43,868 bases of DNA from Bacteroidota bacterium (GTDB lineage: Bacteria; Bacteroidota; Bacteroidia; Bacteroidales; JAAUTT01), in contig JAUZOO010000019.1 in the NCBI GenBank assembly GCA_030706405.1, positions 1 through 43,868 on the forward strand, read 5' to 3'. Shown one piece after another: positions 9,127 to 18,263 of this stretch (position 1 is its first letter; each line of letters opens with the position of its first letter). The notes under the pieces were generated by a model. That model did no database searches. It had not been told where the DNA came from and was given only the letters and a program-made list of their open reading frames with translations. The translations under genes and the position numbers were made by a program.

Positions 9127-10551
9127 ATGGGCGAAGAGAGAGACTGGATGTACGAGAGCGATGAGGTGCTGGAGACAATTCGTCGTTATGAGGACATGAT
9201 GAAGAAGAAAGCAAGGTATTTTTTCGATGTTCATGAGTTCGAGGAGATTATCGATTATTACATGGATATTAACGATTTCTCTAAAGCAGTCTTTGCTGCT
9301 GAATACGGATATCGTATGCATCCCTCATCCACTGCAATACAGCTTAAAATAGCTCATTTACTGATTGATAAAGGCAAAATGGCTGAATCAATTGGAATTT
9401 TGGACAGACTCGAAAAACTCGAAGAATCCAATTACGAAGTTTATATCCTTAAAGGTTCGGCGTATAACGCTATGGGTAAGCTATCAGAAGCCCAGCGGCA
9501 TTTCGATAAAGCCATATCGCTTACCATTGATGATAACCGCGACGAGGTGCTTTATAACATCGGGATGTCGTTCGAACATCTTAATCATTTTAATACAGCC
9601 ATCAAATATTTTCTTCAGGCTTATCAGGTTAATCCCGAAAACCCTTCGGTGTTATACGATCTGGCATATTGTTACGAACGGGTGAATCAGCCCGAAAAAA
9701 GTATTCAGTTTTACGATAAATACCTCGACGAAGATCCTTTTTGTGAAAATGCATGGTTTAATATTGGAACCATTTATAACAAGGTACTGAACGATGATAA
9801 GGCTCTCGAAGCCTATGATTTTGCCATTGCCATAAACCCTGATTATAGCTCGGCTTATTATAACAAGGCCAATATACTTTCAAACCTTGAGCGTTACGAC
9901 CTTGCGCTTATCGAATACCTCGAATTTTTGAGGATTGAGCCGGAACACATCATGGCTCATTGTTATATTGGAGAGTGTTACGAAAAAACTCAACAATACG
10001 ACCAGGCTTTGGCTTATTTTGAAAAGGCCCTGACTTATGACCCGGAATGTGCTGATGCCTTGTTTGGCAAAGGTGTAGTGATGATGCATTTAGAACGCTA
10101 TTCGGAGAGCGAAGAACTGATTAAACATGCGTTGGAAATCAATGAGGACAACACCGAATATCTTTATGCGCTGGGGTTGGTATATATGCGTCAGGAAAAT
10201 TATAACGAAGCAGTCCGGGAGTTTAAGCAAGTGGTGGAACTCGAACCGCTCGATTACGAAGCCTGGCTCAATTATTCGGAAATGCTTTATGACCTTGGCC
10301 GTACCGCCGAAGCAATTGAAATATTGCATCGCGCCTGCGATTATAATTTTAACAATGCCTTCATTAACATTAGGCTGGCATCGTATCTGTTTGTTTCAAA
10401 TGATATGAGACAGGGATATTTGTTTCTCGACAGGGCTCTTGCATGCAATACAACTTGTGTAAATGAACTTTACGAATACTTTCCTGAGGCCTCAAACGAC
10501 AAATTTATAAAAGCAATCCTCGAAAAGCATTTAAATCAAAACCCCGAATAA
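9127..10551 (+). CDS. tetratricopeptide repeat protein
   Basis: 474 residues, nearly all TPR helices in about 11-12 repeats, for example AEAIEILHRA, YDQALAYFEKAL and YNEAVREFKQVV. The N-terminus is acidic and has no signal peptide, so it is a cytosolic scaffold of unknown partners. I chose the ATG at 9127; a TTG two codons upstream (9121) is also open. A TAAATTTG -7-like box lies at 9071-9078. The stop is 2 bases before the phosphosulfolactate synthase start, so it heads the operon that also carries aroE and a thioesterase. Its role there is unknown. Confidence 0.9.
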   Translation: MGEERDWMYESDEVLETIRRYEDMMKKKARYFFDVHEFEEIIDYYMDINDFSKAVFAAEYGYRMHPSSTAIQLKIAHLLIDKGKMAESIGILDRLEKLEESNYEVYILKGSAYNAMGKLSEAQRHFDKAISLTIDDNRDEVLYNIGMSFEHLNHFNTAIKYFLQAYQVNPENPSVLYDLAYCYERVNQPEKSIQFYDKYLDEDPFCENAWFNIGTIYNKVLNDDKALEAYDFAIAINPDYSSAYYNKANILSNLERYDLALIEYLEFLRIEPEHIMAHCYIGECYEKTQQYDQALAYFEKALTYDPECADALFGKGVVMMHLERYSESEELIKHALEINEDNTEYLYALGLVYMRQENYNEAVREFKQVVELEPLDYEAWLNYSEMLYDLGRTAEAIEILHRACDYNFNNAFINIRLASYLFVSNDMRQGYLFLDRALACNTTCVNELYEYFPEASNDKFIKAILEKHLNQNPE

Positions 10552-10553
10552 TT

Positions 10554-11339
10554 ATGAATTTCTCACTGCCTTATCTTCCTCTGCGCGAAGCCAAACCCCG
10601 TAAATCAGGCCTTACCATGATGATGGATAAAGGACTTAGCCTTCGCGAAGTTGAAAACTTTTGTGATGCAGCTTCCGATTTTACCGATATTGTTAAGTTT
10701 GGTTTTGGTACTGCCTTTGTTACCAATAATTTGAAAGAAAAGATAAATATTTACCGTCAGGCTAACATTCGCACCTATTTTGGAGGAACTCTCTTTGAAT
10801 TATTTATCATTCGTGGTATGTTCGATGAGTTTCGTAAACTGGTGGATAGCTTTGGGCTTGAAATGGTTGAGATTTCCGACGGTTCCATGAATATTCCTCA
10901 CAAGGAAAAGCTCGAATATATCCGCACACTCTCACAACAGCATATCGTCGTTTCCGAAGTTGGCTATAAAGTTTCGGGAGTTATGATTCCTACCGAGAAA
11001 TGGGTAGAGATGATGCAAACGGAACTCGAAGCCGGAGCCTGGAAAGTAATTGCCGAAGCCCGCGAGAGTGGGAATGTCGGCATTTACAATTCCGATGGAT
11101 CGGCTAATGCAGAATTGGTATGCGACATCATTCAAACTATTGATAAAGACAGCGTTTTGTGGGAAGCCCCTAATAAAAGCCAACAGGCATATTTTATTAA
11201 ACTTTTGGGGGCTAACGTTAGTCTGGGCAACATAGCGCCACACGAAGTTGTATCTCTCGAAACCCTGCGACTTGGGTTGCGCGGCGATACTTTTTTCGAT
11301 TTTCTACCCGAAGAATTACTTTCGAAGAAACTTAAATAA
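10554..11339 (+). CDS. phosphosulfolactate synthase (ComA family)
   Basis: 261 residues. The family adds sulfite to phosphoenolpyruvate to give (2R)-phospho-3-sulfolactate, the first step of coenzyme M synthesis in archaea. Seen: the N-terminal PRKSGLTMMMDKG, KFGFGTAF, TYFGGTLFE, the catalytic-region DGSMNIPHKEK, SEVGYK, and VIAEARESGNVGIY, typical of this TIM-barrel family. Bacteroidota do not make coenzyme M by the archaeal route, so sulfolactate, cysteate or sulfonolipid-type metabolism is a plausible destination; that is inference. It sits 2 bp after the TPR gene and 8 bp before aroE. Confidence 0.88.
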   Translation: MNFSLPYLPLREAKPRKSGLTMMMDKGLSLREVENFCDAASDFTDIVKFGFGTAFVTNNLKEKINIYRQANIRTYFGGTLFELFIIRGMFDEFRKLVDSFGLEMVEISDGSMNIPHKEKLEYIRTLSQQHIVVSEVGYKVSGVMIPTEKWVEMMQTELEAGAWKVIAEARESGNVGIYNSDGSANAELVCDIIQTIDKDSVLWEAPNKSQQAYFIKLLGANVSLGNIAPHEVVSLETLRLGLRGDTFFDFLPEELLSKKLK

Positions 11340-11347
11340 TTAAACTT

Positions 11348-12097
11348 ATGAGAAGGTTTGGCTTAATAGGGTATCCGTTAACTCATTCATTTTCGGCAGG
11401 TTTTTTTACTAAAAAGTTTGCTGACGAAAATATTAAAGATGCAGTTTATCAGAACTTTCCGCTTGAAACTATCGGACAGTTTGAGAGTTTATTGATGCTA
11501 CATCCTGATTTGTCTGGCCTTAACGTCACAATTCCTTATAAAGAAACGATAATTCCATACCTTAACGAGCTTGATAAAGTAGCAAGCGAAATAGAAGCCG
11601 TTAATACCATTAAATTTATTAAGGATGAAAATGGTAAGACCATACTGAAGGGATTTAATACCGACGCCTATGGCTTCGAATCCACCATTAGTCCATATCT
11701 GCAGTGCTGCCACCGCAAAGCCTTGATTTTAGGTACAGGAGGCGCATCAAAAGCTGTTCTTTACGTTTTGAATAAACAGGGAATGCACTGCGATTATATT
11801 TCACGTACACCTTCCGATTCGGTGTTTAAAACCTATGCAGAACTTAATGCCGACGATCTGCAAGACTATCACGTTATTGTAAATACCACACCTTTGGGGA
11901 TGCACCCGAATGTTGACAATTGTCCTCCAATTCCTTACGAAGGGATAACATCTTCGCATATCCTGTACGATTTGATTTACAATCCCGAAGAAACACTGTT
12001 TCTGGCCAAAGGAAAAGCACAGGGAGCAACTACCATCAATGGTTTGGAGATGCTTCATCGCCAGGCTGAAAAATCATGGGAGATCTGGAATAAATAG
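11348..12097 (+). CDS. aroE: shikimate dehydrogenase AroE
   Basis: NADPH-dependent reduction of 3-dehydroshikimate to shikimate in aromatic amino acid synthesis. The 249 residues are at the short end for the family. Seen: substrate site SHSF-like LTHSFSAGF; the catalytic Lys in NVTIPYKE (Lys65); the catalytic Asp in NTDAYGF (Asp106); the Rossmann glycine loop LGTGGASKA; NTTPLGMHP; and the C-terminal Gln in LHRQAEKSWEIW. It is the third gene of a plus-strand operon, 3 bp before the thioesterase gene. Confidence 0.95.
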   Translation: MRRFGLIGYPLTHSFSAGFFTKKFADENIKDAVYQNFPLETIGQFESLLMLHPDLSGLNVTIPYKETIIPYLNELDKVASEIEAVNTIKFIKDENGKTILKGFNTDAYGFESTISPYLQCCHRKALILGTGGASKAVLYVLNKQGMHCDYISRTPSDSVFKTYAELNADDLQDYHVIVNTTPLGMHPNVDNCPPIPYEGITSSHILYDLIYNPEETLFLAKGKAQGATTINGLEMLHRQAEKSWEIWNK

Positions 12098-12100
12098 GTT

Positions 12101-12844
12101 ATGGAAACTATTAAGCCTAAGTGGGAGCGGATCTTTAAAGTCCATTCCTACGAAGTGGACATTCATAAAAAGCTTACTATTCCGTGGCTATGCAACTATT
12201 TTCAAGAGTGTGCTTGGGAACACGCAGAGCATCTTGATTTTGGATATACGGCATTAAGTGCCATCAATAAGTTTTGGGTATTGTCGCGCATTCACATTGA
12301 GGTTGAGGAATATCCGTTGTGGGGAGAAGAAATTACGGTTACCACTTGGCCTAAAGGTCTTGATGGAATGTTTGCCATACGCGATTACCTTGTTACTGCT
12401 GCCGATGGCCGAATATTGGCTGCGGCCACAACTTCCTGGTTAATTCTTGATACAGAAAAACATCGTCCGCAGCGTATCGTTCTGGAAGAACTTGTAAAGT
12501 TTAAACTGGTTGATGATAATGCCTTACTCCATCATGCCGAGAAATTACCCAAGCCCGAACAGGCTGTTAAGATTGACGATTTTCGGGTTAAATACTCCGA
12601 TATTGATATAAATCACCATGTTAACAATGCAAAGTTGGTTCGGTGGGCGATTGATGGCTTGCCGGCAAACGCATTGCTAAATTCTCAAATAAAGACGTTT
12701 ACAATAAATTTTATAGCAGAATCGAAATTGGACGACTCTATTGTTCTTTGGCGAGAAAGGGAAGAAGATGGAGCATTTCTGATCTCGTTGGTTAACGAAT
12801 CAGGCGGGAAGGAATTGTGTAGGGTTAGAATTATAAGTAGTTGA
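12101..12844 (+). CDS. acyl-ACP thioesterase
   Basis: 247-residue double hot-dog protein of the FatA/FatB-like bacterial family that releases fatty acids from acyl carrier protein. Seen: first hot-dog with WLCNYFQECAWEHAE and the RIHIEVEEYPLWGE strand, the linker SWLILDTEKHRPQRI, and the second hot-dog with DINHHVNNAKLVRW, holding the conserved Asp/Asn/His catalytic region. No signal peptide, so cytosolic. It is the last gene of the TPR-ComA-aroE operon and is closed by a strong terminator. Chain-length preference cannot be inferred. Confidence 0.92.
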   Translation: METIKPKWERIFKVHSYEVDIHKKLTIPWLCNYFQECAWEHAEHLDFGYTALSAINKFWVLSRIHIEVEEYPLWGEEITVTTWPKGLDGMFAIRDYLVTAADGRILAAATTSWLILDTEKHRPQRIVLEELVKFKLVDDNALLHHAEKLPKPEQAVKIDDFRVKYSDIDINHHVNNAKLVRWAIDGLPANALLNSQIKTFTINFIAESKLDDSIVLWREREEDGAFLISLVNESGGKELCRVRIISS

Positions 12845-12867
12845 TATTGTTGATTACAGTATACTGA

Positions 12868-12905
12868 CAAATAAAAAAGAGGGCATTGGCCCTCTTTTTT
12901 ATTTG
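12868..12905. terminator. bidirectional intrinsic terminator
   Basis: A 17-bp perfect stem (CAAATAAAAAAGAGGGC and its complement) with loop ATTG, flanked by A- and T-tracts on the two arms. It lies between the convergent thioesterase (+) and chemoreceptor (-) genes. Confidence 0.9.
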
Positions 12906-12924
12906 TTTAAAATTTTATTAGTGT

Positions 12925-14727
12925 TTAAAACCTTTCGTACTCCGAATCTTTATTGCTATCATCAAGTAGATTTAGGTTAATTCCACCAGTTGCAGCTTTA
13001 GACTTAGGTTTGGGAAGTTGAACCGGAGCGTCTTCTTCAGTTGCCGGGGCTGGTTCAGTATATTCTTTGGCTTGAACCATAACAGGTTTAGGTATAACAT
13101 TTAATACCGGTGAAGACTCTTTTTTGTTAGCAAGTTTTTCAAAAATGGAATTTATTGAAGAATCCTTGCTTTCGGTTTGTTGGTCAATCTTAAAGAATGA
13201 AGTAACACCTCTCAGTTCCTCGCTAAAATCGCGCAGGGCTTTAGCGTTATTCGAAATTTCTTCGGCAGCGGCAGCATTTTGTTGGGTTACATTATTAAGT
13301 TGTTGAATAGAATTGTTAATCAGGTCGATGCTTGCATTTTGCTCCATGCTTGCATTTGCAATTTCCTGTACCAGTTTGGCCGTGCGTTCAATCTCGGGGG
13401 CTATCTCTGTCAGAATCTGTGCAGCTCCATCTGTTGCCTCCACACTATTTCTGGCCAATACGTGAATTTCATCGGCTGCAATTTTACTGTTTTCGGCCAG
13501 CTTACGAACTTCGGCTGCAACCACGGCAAAACCTTTTCCGTGTTCGCCGGCGCGGGCAGCCTCAACGGCAGCATTGAGAGCCAGAATGTTGGTTTGGAAA
13601 GCGATGTCGTTAACAATCATAATTTTGTTGGCAATAATCTTGATGGCGTTAACGCTTTCTTCCGAAGCTTCTTTCAGTTTTTTAATTCCGTCGGAAGCGT
13701 GAACCGCAATTTTCTCGGTTTGCTGCGCGTTTTCGGTATTTTGCTGGATATTCGCAGCCATTTCTTCCATTGACGAGGACACTTCTTCGGTTGAGGAGGC
13801 TTGTTCGGTTGCTCCTTCAGAAAGCTGCAATGATTGTCCATCCATTTTTTCGCCGGTATCACCAATTTGATCGGCACTTACAACTATCTTACCTATGGTT
13901 TCGTGCAGTTTTTTAACCATTTCTTTTAAGGCATCGGCCAATTCGCCAATTTCATCGGCTTGGTCAACATCAACGGTAGCGTTTAGATCGCCATTGCCAA
14001 GCGATTTGGCAAAATTGACACCCTTACGTAATGGGGTTACTATCGATGATAGCGTTAAGTAACCAATAAACAGAGCTATACATATTATAATTAGACTGGC
14101 AATCCATGTTGTGGTAACAAATCCTTTGAACGAATCGTTCATTTTTTGACGGGTAAGGTTCGCTCCATTTTCAAATTCGTGAATTAGCTTATCCAGACCG
14201 GCTTGAATGTCGTCGCTCGATTTCATCAGTGTACCACCATCTTCTACAAGAGGAATAATGGTGAAAACCATATCTGGATTATCGTAACTGGTTACATCGT
14301 TTAGTTTGCCCATAATTTCTTTTTGTTGGGCAAAAAAATCGTTTGTTATGGTGTTAATGATTTTTTGATATTGTTCCCGTTCCTCTTTGGTCCAAACATC
14401 GAACTGCGAAAGATTGTCGAGGGTTGCTTTAAGCTGGGGAACGGTTTTGTCCTGCAACTCTTTGAGTCTTAACTTGTCAGGAGTGTCATTTTTTTTATCA
14501 ATAAATACCCAGTTTTTGATGAGCATTTTTGAGTTAACAATGGCATTGTTTAACTCGGTTAGTGCATTTTCGGAAGGCGCATAAACTTTGGTGATATTTT
14601 CGTTTATTTTCCCGTTGCGGTTCGATATAATGATGGAAAGTATCGCATTAACAAGGATTGCAAAAATAAGAATGCCGAAACCTATGCTAAATTTCTGGCC
14701 AATAGTTAGTTTAATGTTTTTGAACAT
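12925..14727 (-). CDS. methyl-accepting chemotaxis protein
   Basis: 600-residue inner-membrane chemoreceptor. Seen in order: TM1 at about 13-34; a ~180-residue mostly helical periplasmic domain of the four-helix-bundle type; TM2 at about 208-230; HAMP with the TPLRKG start; methylation helices; and the signalling hairpin tip ([19 protein letters not shown] with [13 protein letters not shown]) that docks CheA/CheW. A ~70-residue flexible Pro/Ala-rich tail ends in EYERF, which has the aromatic-x-x-Phe form of a CheR-binding pentapeptide such as NWETF. No che genes are nearby. A good promoter lies upstream. Confidence 0.95.
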   Translation of the reverse strand: MFKNIKLTIGQKFSIGFGILIFAILVNAILSIIISNRNGKINENITKVYAPSENALTELNNAIVNSKMLIKNWVFIDKKNDTPDKLRLKELQDKTVPQLKATLDNLSQFDVWTKEEREQYQKIINTITNDFFAQQKEIMGKLNDVTSYDNPDMVFTIIPLVEDGGTLMKSSDDIQAGLDKLIHEFENGANLTRQKMNDSFKGFVTTTWIASLIIICIALFIGYLTLSSIVTPLRKGVNFAKSLGNGDLNATVDVDQADEIGELADALKEMVKKLHETIGKIVVSADQIGDTGEKMDGQSLQLSEGATEQASSTEEVSSSMEEMAANIQQNTENAQQTEKIAVHASDGIKKLKEASEESVNAIKIIANKIMIVNDIAFQTNILALNAAVEAARAGEHGKGFAVVAAEVRKLAENSKIAADEIHVLARNSVEATDGAAQILTEIAPEIERTAKLVQEIANASMEQNASIDLINNSIQQLNNVTQQNAAAAEEISNNAKALRDFSEELRGVTSFFKIDQQTESKDSSINSIFEKLANKKESSPVLNVIPKPVMVQAKEYTEPAPATEEDAPVQLPKPKSKAATGGINLNLLDDSNKDSEYERF

Positions 14728-14797
14728 ATGAGGAAGTTTTTATTACTTAATTAGTTTGATGTCAATACAGACTATATGGAAGTTACTTAAGGTTGTG

Positions 14798-14828
14798 CAA
14801 AAATAGTCTTATCTTCTATAAATGCAAA
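14798..14828 (-). promoter_or_regulatory. Bacteroidota-type promoter for the chemoreceptor gene
   Basis: On the minus strand, TTTG (CAAA at 14825-14828) is followed by a 19-base spacer and TATTTTTG (14798-14805), an exact TAnnTTTG. It ends 70 bases before the start codon. Confidence 0.65.
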
Positions 14829-14864
14829 CCTGTTAATAAGGCTTAACAGAAGTTTAAAATATAA

Positions 14865-15632
14865 TTAATCTGCAAATAGATCTTTTGGATATTTAATATC
14901 CACTAAATGAAGTCCTTTAGCATCTACCGAGGTTCCTGCAACTCCACGGTCCTTTTGGTCGATAATCATTCGTAATCCTTCGTTCGAAACTTTATGTAAC
15001 CCAACGTCGATGAGGGTGCCAACAATGGCCCTTACCATGTTTCGTAAGAAACGGTCGGCACTGATGGTAAATTGCAGCTCATTTCCACAAATTTCCCAGG
15101 CGGCCTCGTAAATTTTGCAGTTGTTAGTCTTTACATCGGTGTGCAACTTGCTGAAACTGGTAAAGTCCGTATATTCTTTAAGGATTTCGGCAGCCTGGTT
15201 CATTGCCGGCACATCTAAGGGACGGGTAAACTGCATGGCAAACTCGAGGTTAAACGGGTTTTTTAGCTGACTTATTTTGTAAATATAGGTGCGGGAAAGT
15301 GCATCGAACCGAGCATGGGCTTCGGGGCGTACTGAAAAAATGTCAAAAGCGGCTATGTCGCGGGGTAAAATGCAGTTTAGCTTATGAATGAACAGTTCAT
15401 TATGGTGTAAATCATTGCGTTCGCTGTTAAAGTGAGCGTAAAATGAGGTCGCGTGTACGCCGGTATCGGTACGTCCTGCGCCAATAGTCTCCACAGGGGC
15501 ACGAAGTAAAACCGATAAGCTCTTATTGAGAACTTCCTGCACTGTAATTGCGTCGGGTTGTACCTGCCATCCATGATAATTAGTGCCTTTGTATGCCAGA
15601 TGGATGAAATATCGAAAGGTCAATTTATTCAT
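14865..15632 (-). CDS. truA: tRNA pseudouridine(38-40) synthase TruA
   Basis: Isomerises U38-U40 in the anticodon stem of several tRNAs. The 255 residues fit the family. Seen: YKGTNYHGWQ near the N-terminus, the catalytic Asp56 in GAGRTDTGVHA, and the C-terminal RFLRNMVRAIVGTLIDVG. ATG start at 15632. Upstream lies a 289-bp AT-rich divergent gap shared with moxR. Confidence 0.97.
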   Translation of the reverse strand: MNKLTFRYFIHLAYKGTNYHGWQVQPDAITVQEVLNKSLSVLLRAPVETIGAGRTDTGVHATSFYAHFNSERNDLHHNELFIHKLNCILPRDIAAFDIFSVRPEAHARFDALSRTYIYKISQLKNPFNLEFAMQFTRPLDVPAMNQAAEILKEYTDFTSFSKLHTDVKTNNCKIYEAAWEICGNELQFTISADRFLRNMVRAIVGTLIDVGLHKVSNEGLRMIIDQKDRGVAGTSVDAKGLHLVDIKYPKDLFAD

Positions 15633-15921
15633 ACTTTAGTGCGTAAAAGTATCAATTTTGCTCTCGTTGCTGAAATTTTGACATATTTTTTTGTCATCTT
15701 TGAGGTTCGTTTTTTTCAACGTTTAAAAAATGACATTACAAGAGGCCTGATAATTGCGCAAAAACCAAATGCAACGCAGCTTTAGACCTTGTTTTAACTT
15801 TTTTTAACACGCAAAAAAAACGAGAAACAATTAATTTCGGCATCCAAATTGGGAGTGAACCAGCTGGTTTTATGCCCGAAAACTTAAAAATTAAGAATTG
15901 ATAATATAAAACGCATCATTT

Positions 15922-16917
15922 ATGAACGATACTGTTAACATTAAGGAATTGAACGACCGGATTCAGCAGGAGAGTTCTTTTGTTGATCTCATCAGCCTCG
16001 AAATGGGGAAGGTGATTGTTGGTCAGAAACATTTGGTTGAAAGCCTGTTAATTGGCTTACTCGCCGACGGGCATATTCTCCTGGAAGGTGTTCCTGGACT
16101 TGCTAAAACTTTGGCAATAAAGACGTTGTCTGATACTATTGACGCTAAATTCAGCCGTATCCAGTTTACTCCCGACTTGCTTCCTGCCGACCTTTTGGGT
16201 ACAATGGTGTACAGTATTAAAAACGAGGATTTTAATGTTAAGAAAGGTCCAATTTTTGCCAACTTTGTACTGGCCGACGAAATAAACCGGTCTCCGGCAA
16301 AAGTTCAGAGCGCATTGCTCGAAGCCATGCAGGAAAAGCAGGTAACTATTGGTTCGACCACATTTCCGTTGGAGCAACCATTCCTTGTATTGGCAACGCA
16401 AAACCCGATTGAGCAGGAAGGTACTTACCCCTTGCCCGAAGCGCAGGTTGACCGTTTTATGCTCAAAGTGGTGATTGATTACCCGAAAAAGGAAGAGGAA
16501 CAGTTTATCATTCGCGAAAATCTTTCCAAATCATTTCCCAAAGCAAATTGTATCCTTACCCCGGCCGATATTAGCCGTGCCCGTAGCGTGGTGAAGGAAG
16601 TGTATATGGACGAAAAAATTGAACGTTACATTCTTGATATCGTATTTGCTACCCGCTTCCCGGAAGATTATAACTTGTCGCAGTTCTCAGGCATGATTAA
16701 ATACGGAGGTTCGCCGCGTGCAAGCATCAATCTGGCGCTTGCTTCCAAAGCTTATGCTTTTATTAAACGTCGTGGATACGTGATCCCTGAGGATGTACGT
16801 GCGGTTTGCCACGATGTACTCCGTCATCGTATTGGGTTGAGTTATGAAGCTGAAGCTGAGAATATTACTTCGGTTGACATCATTACCGAAATTTTGAATA
16901 CGGTTGAAGTGCCTTAG
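15922..16917 (+). CDS. MoxR family AAA+ ATPase
   Basis: 331 residues. MoxR ATPases act as chaperones for VWA proteins encoded beside them. Seen: Walker A GVPGLAKT, Walker B VLADEINR, sensor-1 region ATQNPIEQEG, arginine finger region PEAQVDRF, and sensor-2 GGSPRAS. No signal peptide. It opens the bat locus, and all following genes to 24,837 read the same way. The upstream 289-bp gap contains poly-A/T stretches and a TAATTTCG box at 15,832 that may be a weak -7 element. Confidence 0.95.
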   Translation: MNDTVNIKELNDRIQQESSFVDLISLEMGKVIVGQKHLVESLLIGLLADGHILLEGVPGLAKTLAIKTLSDTIDAKFSRIQFTPDLLPADLLGTMVYSIKNEDFNVKKGPIFANFVLADEINRSPAKVQSALLEAMQEKQVTIGSTTFPLEQPFLVLATQNPIEQEGTYPLPEAQVDRFMLKVVIDYPKKEEEQFIIRENLSKSFPKANCILTPADISRARSVVKEVYMDEKIERYILDIVFATRFPEDYNLSQFSGMIKYGGSPRASINLALASKAYAFIKRRGYVIPEDVRAVCHDVLRHRIGLSYEAEAENITSVDIITEILNTVEVP

Positions 16918-16964
16918 TCGTTTGGACTCAGTGGCTTTGTAATCTGAAGAAATCTAATTTATTG

Positions 16965-17375
16965 ATGAAAAACAGGATACTTGTCGGTTTAATGACAGTG
17001 TTCTTTGTTTTACCCCTGCAATCGCAGCATCTTATTGGGAAAAACAAGGAACAGTTGGAAAAGGAGATAAAAAGCCTTTATCCAGATTTTGTCATCGACA
17101 GATCGTCGGTAAATAATACCTATAAGTACCTGAAATACATCGATAAATTTAATGAACAGACGTTGTTGGTGTTTTTGTCTGATAAAGATATTTGCACATC
17201 AACCAAGCTAATGAGCGACTATTCCAATCTCGACCAGGTAAAGAAAGACCTTAACAAGAGGTTTAAAGTTGCCGGGAAAGATCAATGGAACTATACGATA
17301 AACGGCGTTTCATATTTGGTGAAACTAAAACGCGACGAATGGTTCTTCAGCGTGTTTACCAGTAAGAAACCTTAG
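16965..17375 (+). CDS. small secreted protein of unknown function in the bat locus
   Basis: 136 residues from the ATG at 16965 (a TTG one codon upstream is also open). A signal peptide is clear: Lys-Asn-Arg, then a hydrophobic stretch and cleavage near LPLQSQ at ~20. The mature ~115 residues are rich in Lys/Asp/Tyr with hydrophobic strands, ending WFFSVFTSKKP. I do not recognise a family. It lies 47 bp after moxR and 24 bp before the DUF58 gene, so it is probably co-transcribed, which suggests a periplasmic role linked to the Bat proteins (inference). Confidence 0.75.
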   Translation: MKNRILVGLMTVFFVLPLQSQHLIGKNKEQLEKEIKSLYPDFVIDRSSVNNTYKYLKYIDKFNEQTLLVFLSDKDICTSTKLMSDYSNLDQVKKDLNKRFKVAGKDQWNYTINGVSYLVKLKRDEWFFSVFTSKKP

Positions 17376-17399
17376 TTTTTAAAGAAAAACTCAGAAGAC

Positions 17400-18263
17400 G
17401 TGGAAACATCCGAACTAATAAAACGGGTACGAAAAATAGAAATTAAAACCCGCGGGTTGTCCAATCATATTTTTGCGGGCGAGTACCACAGTGCCTTTAA
17501 AGGGCGTGGTATGGCTTTTAGCGAAGTACGCGAATACCAGTATGGCGACGACATTCGTAATATCGACTGGAATGTTACTGCCCGCTTTAATCATCCCTAT
17601 ATAAAGGTGTTTGAAGAAGAGCGGGAACTTACCGTGATGCTCGTGGTTGATGTGAGCGGTTCGCGCGATTTTGGAACCAGCGAGCGTCTTAAAAAGACGC
17701 TGATAGCCGAATTGGCTGCAGTACTGTCTTTTTCTGCGATTCAGAATAATGATAAAATCGGGGTAATTCTTTTCACCGATAAGGTCGAGAAGTTTATTCC
17801 TCCCAAAAAAGGCCGCCAGCATATTCTTCGGGTAATTCGTGAACTTATCGAATTTGAACCACAAAGCCGGACAACTAATGTATCTGAGGGTTTGCGCTAT
17901 TTGACCAATGCAATTAAAAAGCGAAGCATTGCCTTTTTGATCTCCGACTTTATAACACCCGAGTTTGATGATGCACTTAAAATTGCCAATCGCAAGCACG
18001 ACCTTGTGGCCTTACGTATTTATGACCGTCGGGAAACCGAAATTCCTCCTGTGGGAGTTATTCAGGTTAAAGATGCCGAAACCGGGGAGTTGGTTTGGGT
18101 CGATACTTCCAGTAAAAATGTCCGCAAACAATATGCGCAGTGGTGGAATGATAAGCAAAATATGCTGAACGATCTCTTTGCAAAGAGTGGCGTTGATAAT
18201 GCCATCATCAGCACCGACGAGGACTATGTAAAACCTTTAATGAATTTGTTTAAGCAACGATGA
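17400..18263 (+). CDS. DUF58 domain protein (MoxR-associated VWA-like)
   Basis: 287 residues starting with GTG at 17400; no nearby ATG fits the conserved N-terminus (KRVRKIEIKTRGLS). Seen: the DUF58 core FSEVREYQYGDDIRNIDWNVTAR followed by a VWA-like segment MLVVDVSGSRDFG, which carries a DxSxS metal site. It is soluble and cytosolic. DUF58 proteins are regular partners of MoxR ATPases. Its stop overlaps the next start by four bases (ATGA), implying translational coupling. Confidence 0.92.
   Translation: METSELIKRVRKIEIKTRGLSNHIFAGEYHSAFKGRGMAFSEVREYQYGDDIRNIDWNVTARFNHPYIKVFEEERELTVMLVVDVSGSRDFGTSERLKKTLIAELAAVLSFSAIQNNDKIGVILFTDKVEKFIPPKKGRQHILRVIRELIEFEPQSRTTNVSEGLRYLTNAIKKRSIAFLISDFITPEFDDALKIANRKHDLVALRIYDRRETEIPPVGVIQVKDAETGELVWVDTSSKNVRKQYAQWWNDKQNMLNDLFAKSGVDNAIISTDEDYVKPLMNLFKQR

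Noticed and set aside
14830-14849. 7-bp hairpin CTGTTAA/TTAACAG between truA and the chemoreceptor gene
   Set aside because: The stem is short and A/T-rich, has no T-run and overlaps the chemoreceptor promoter; I could not call it a terminator.
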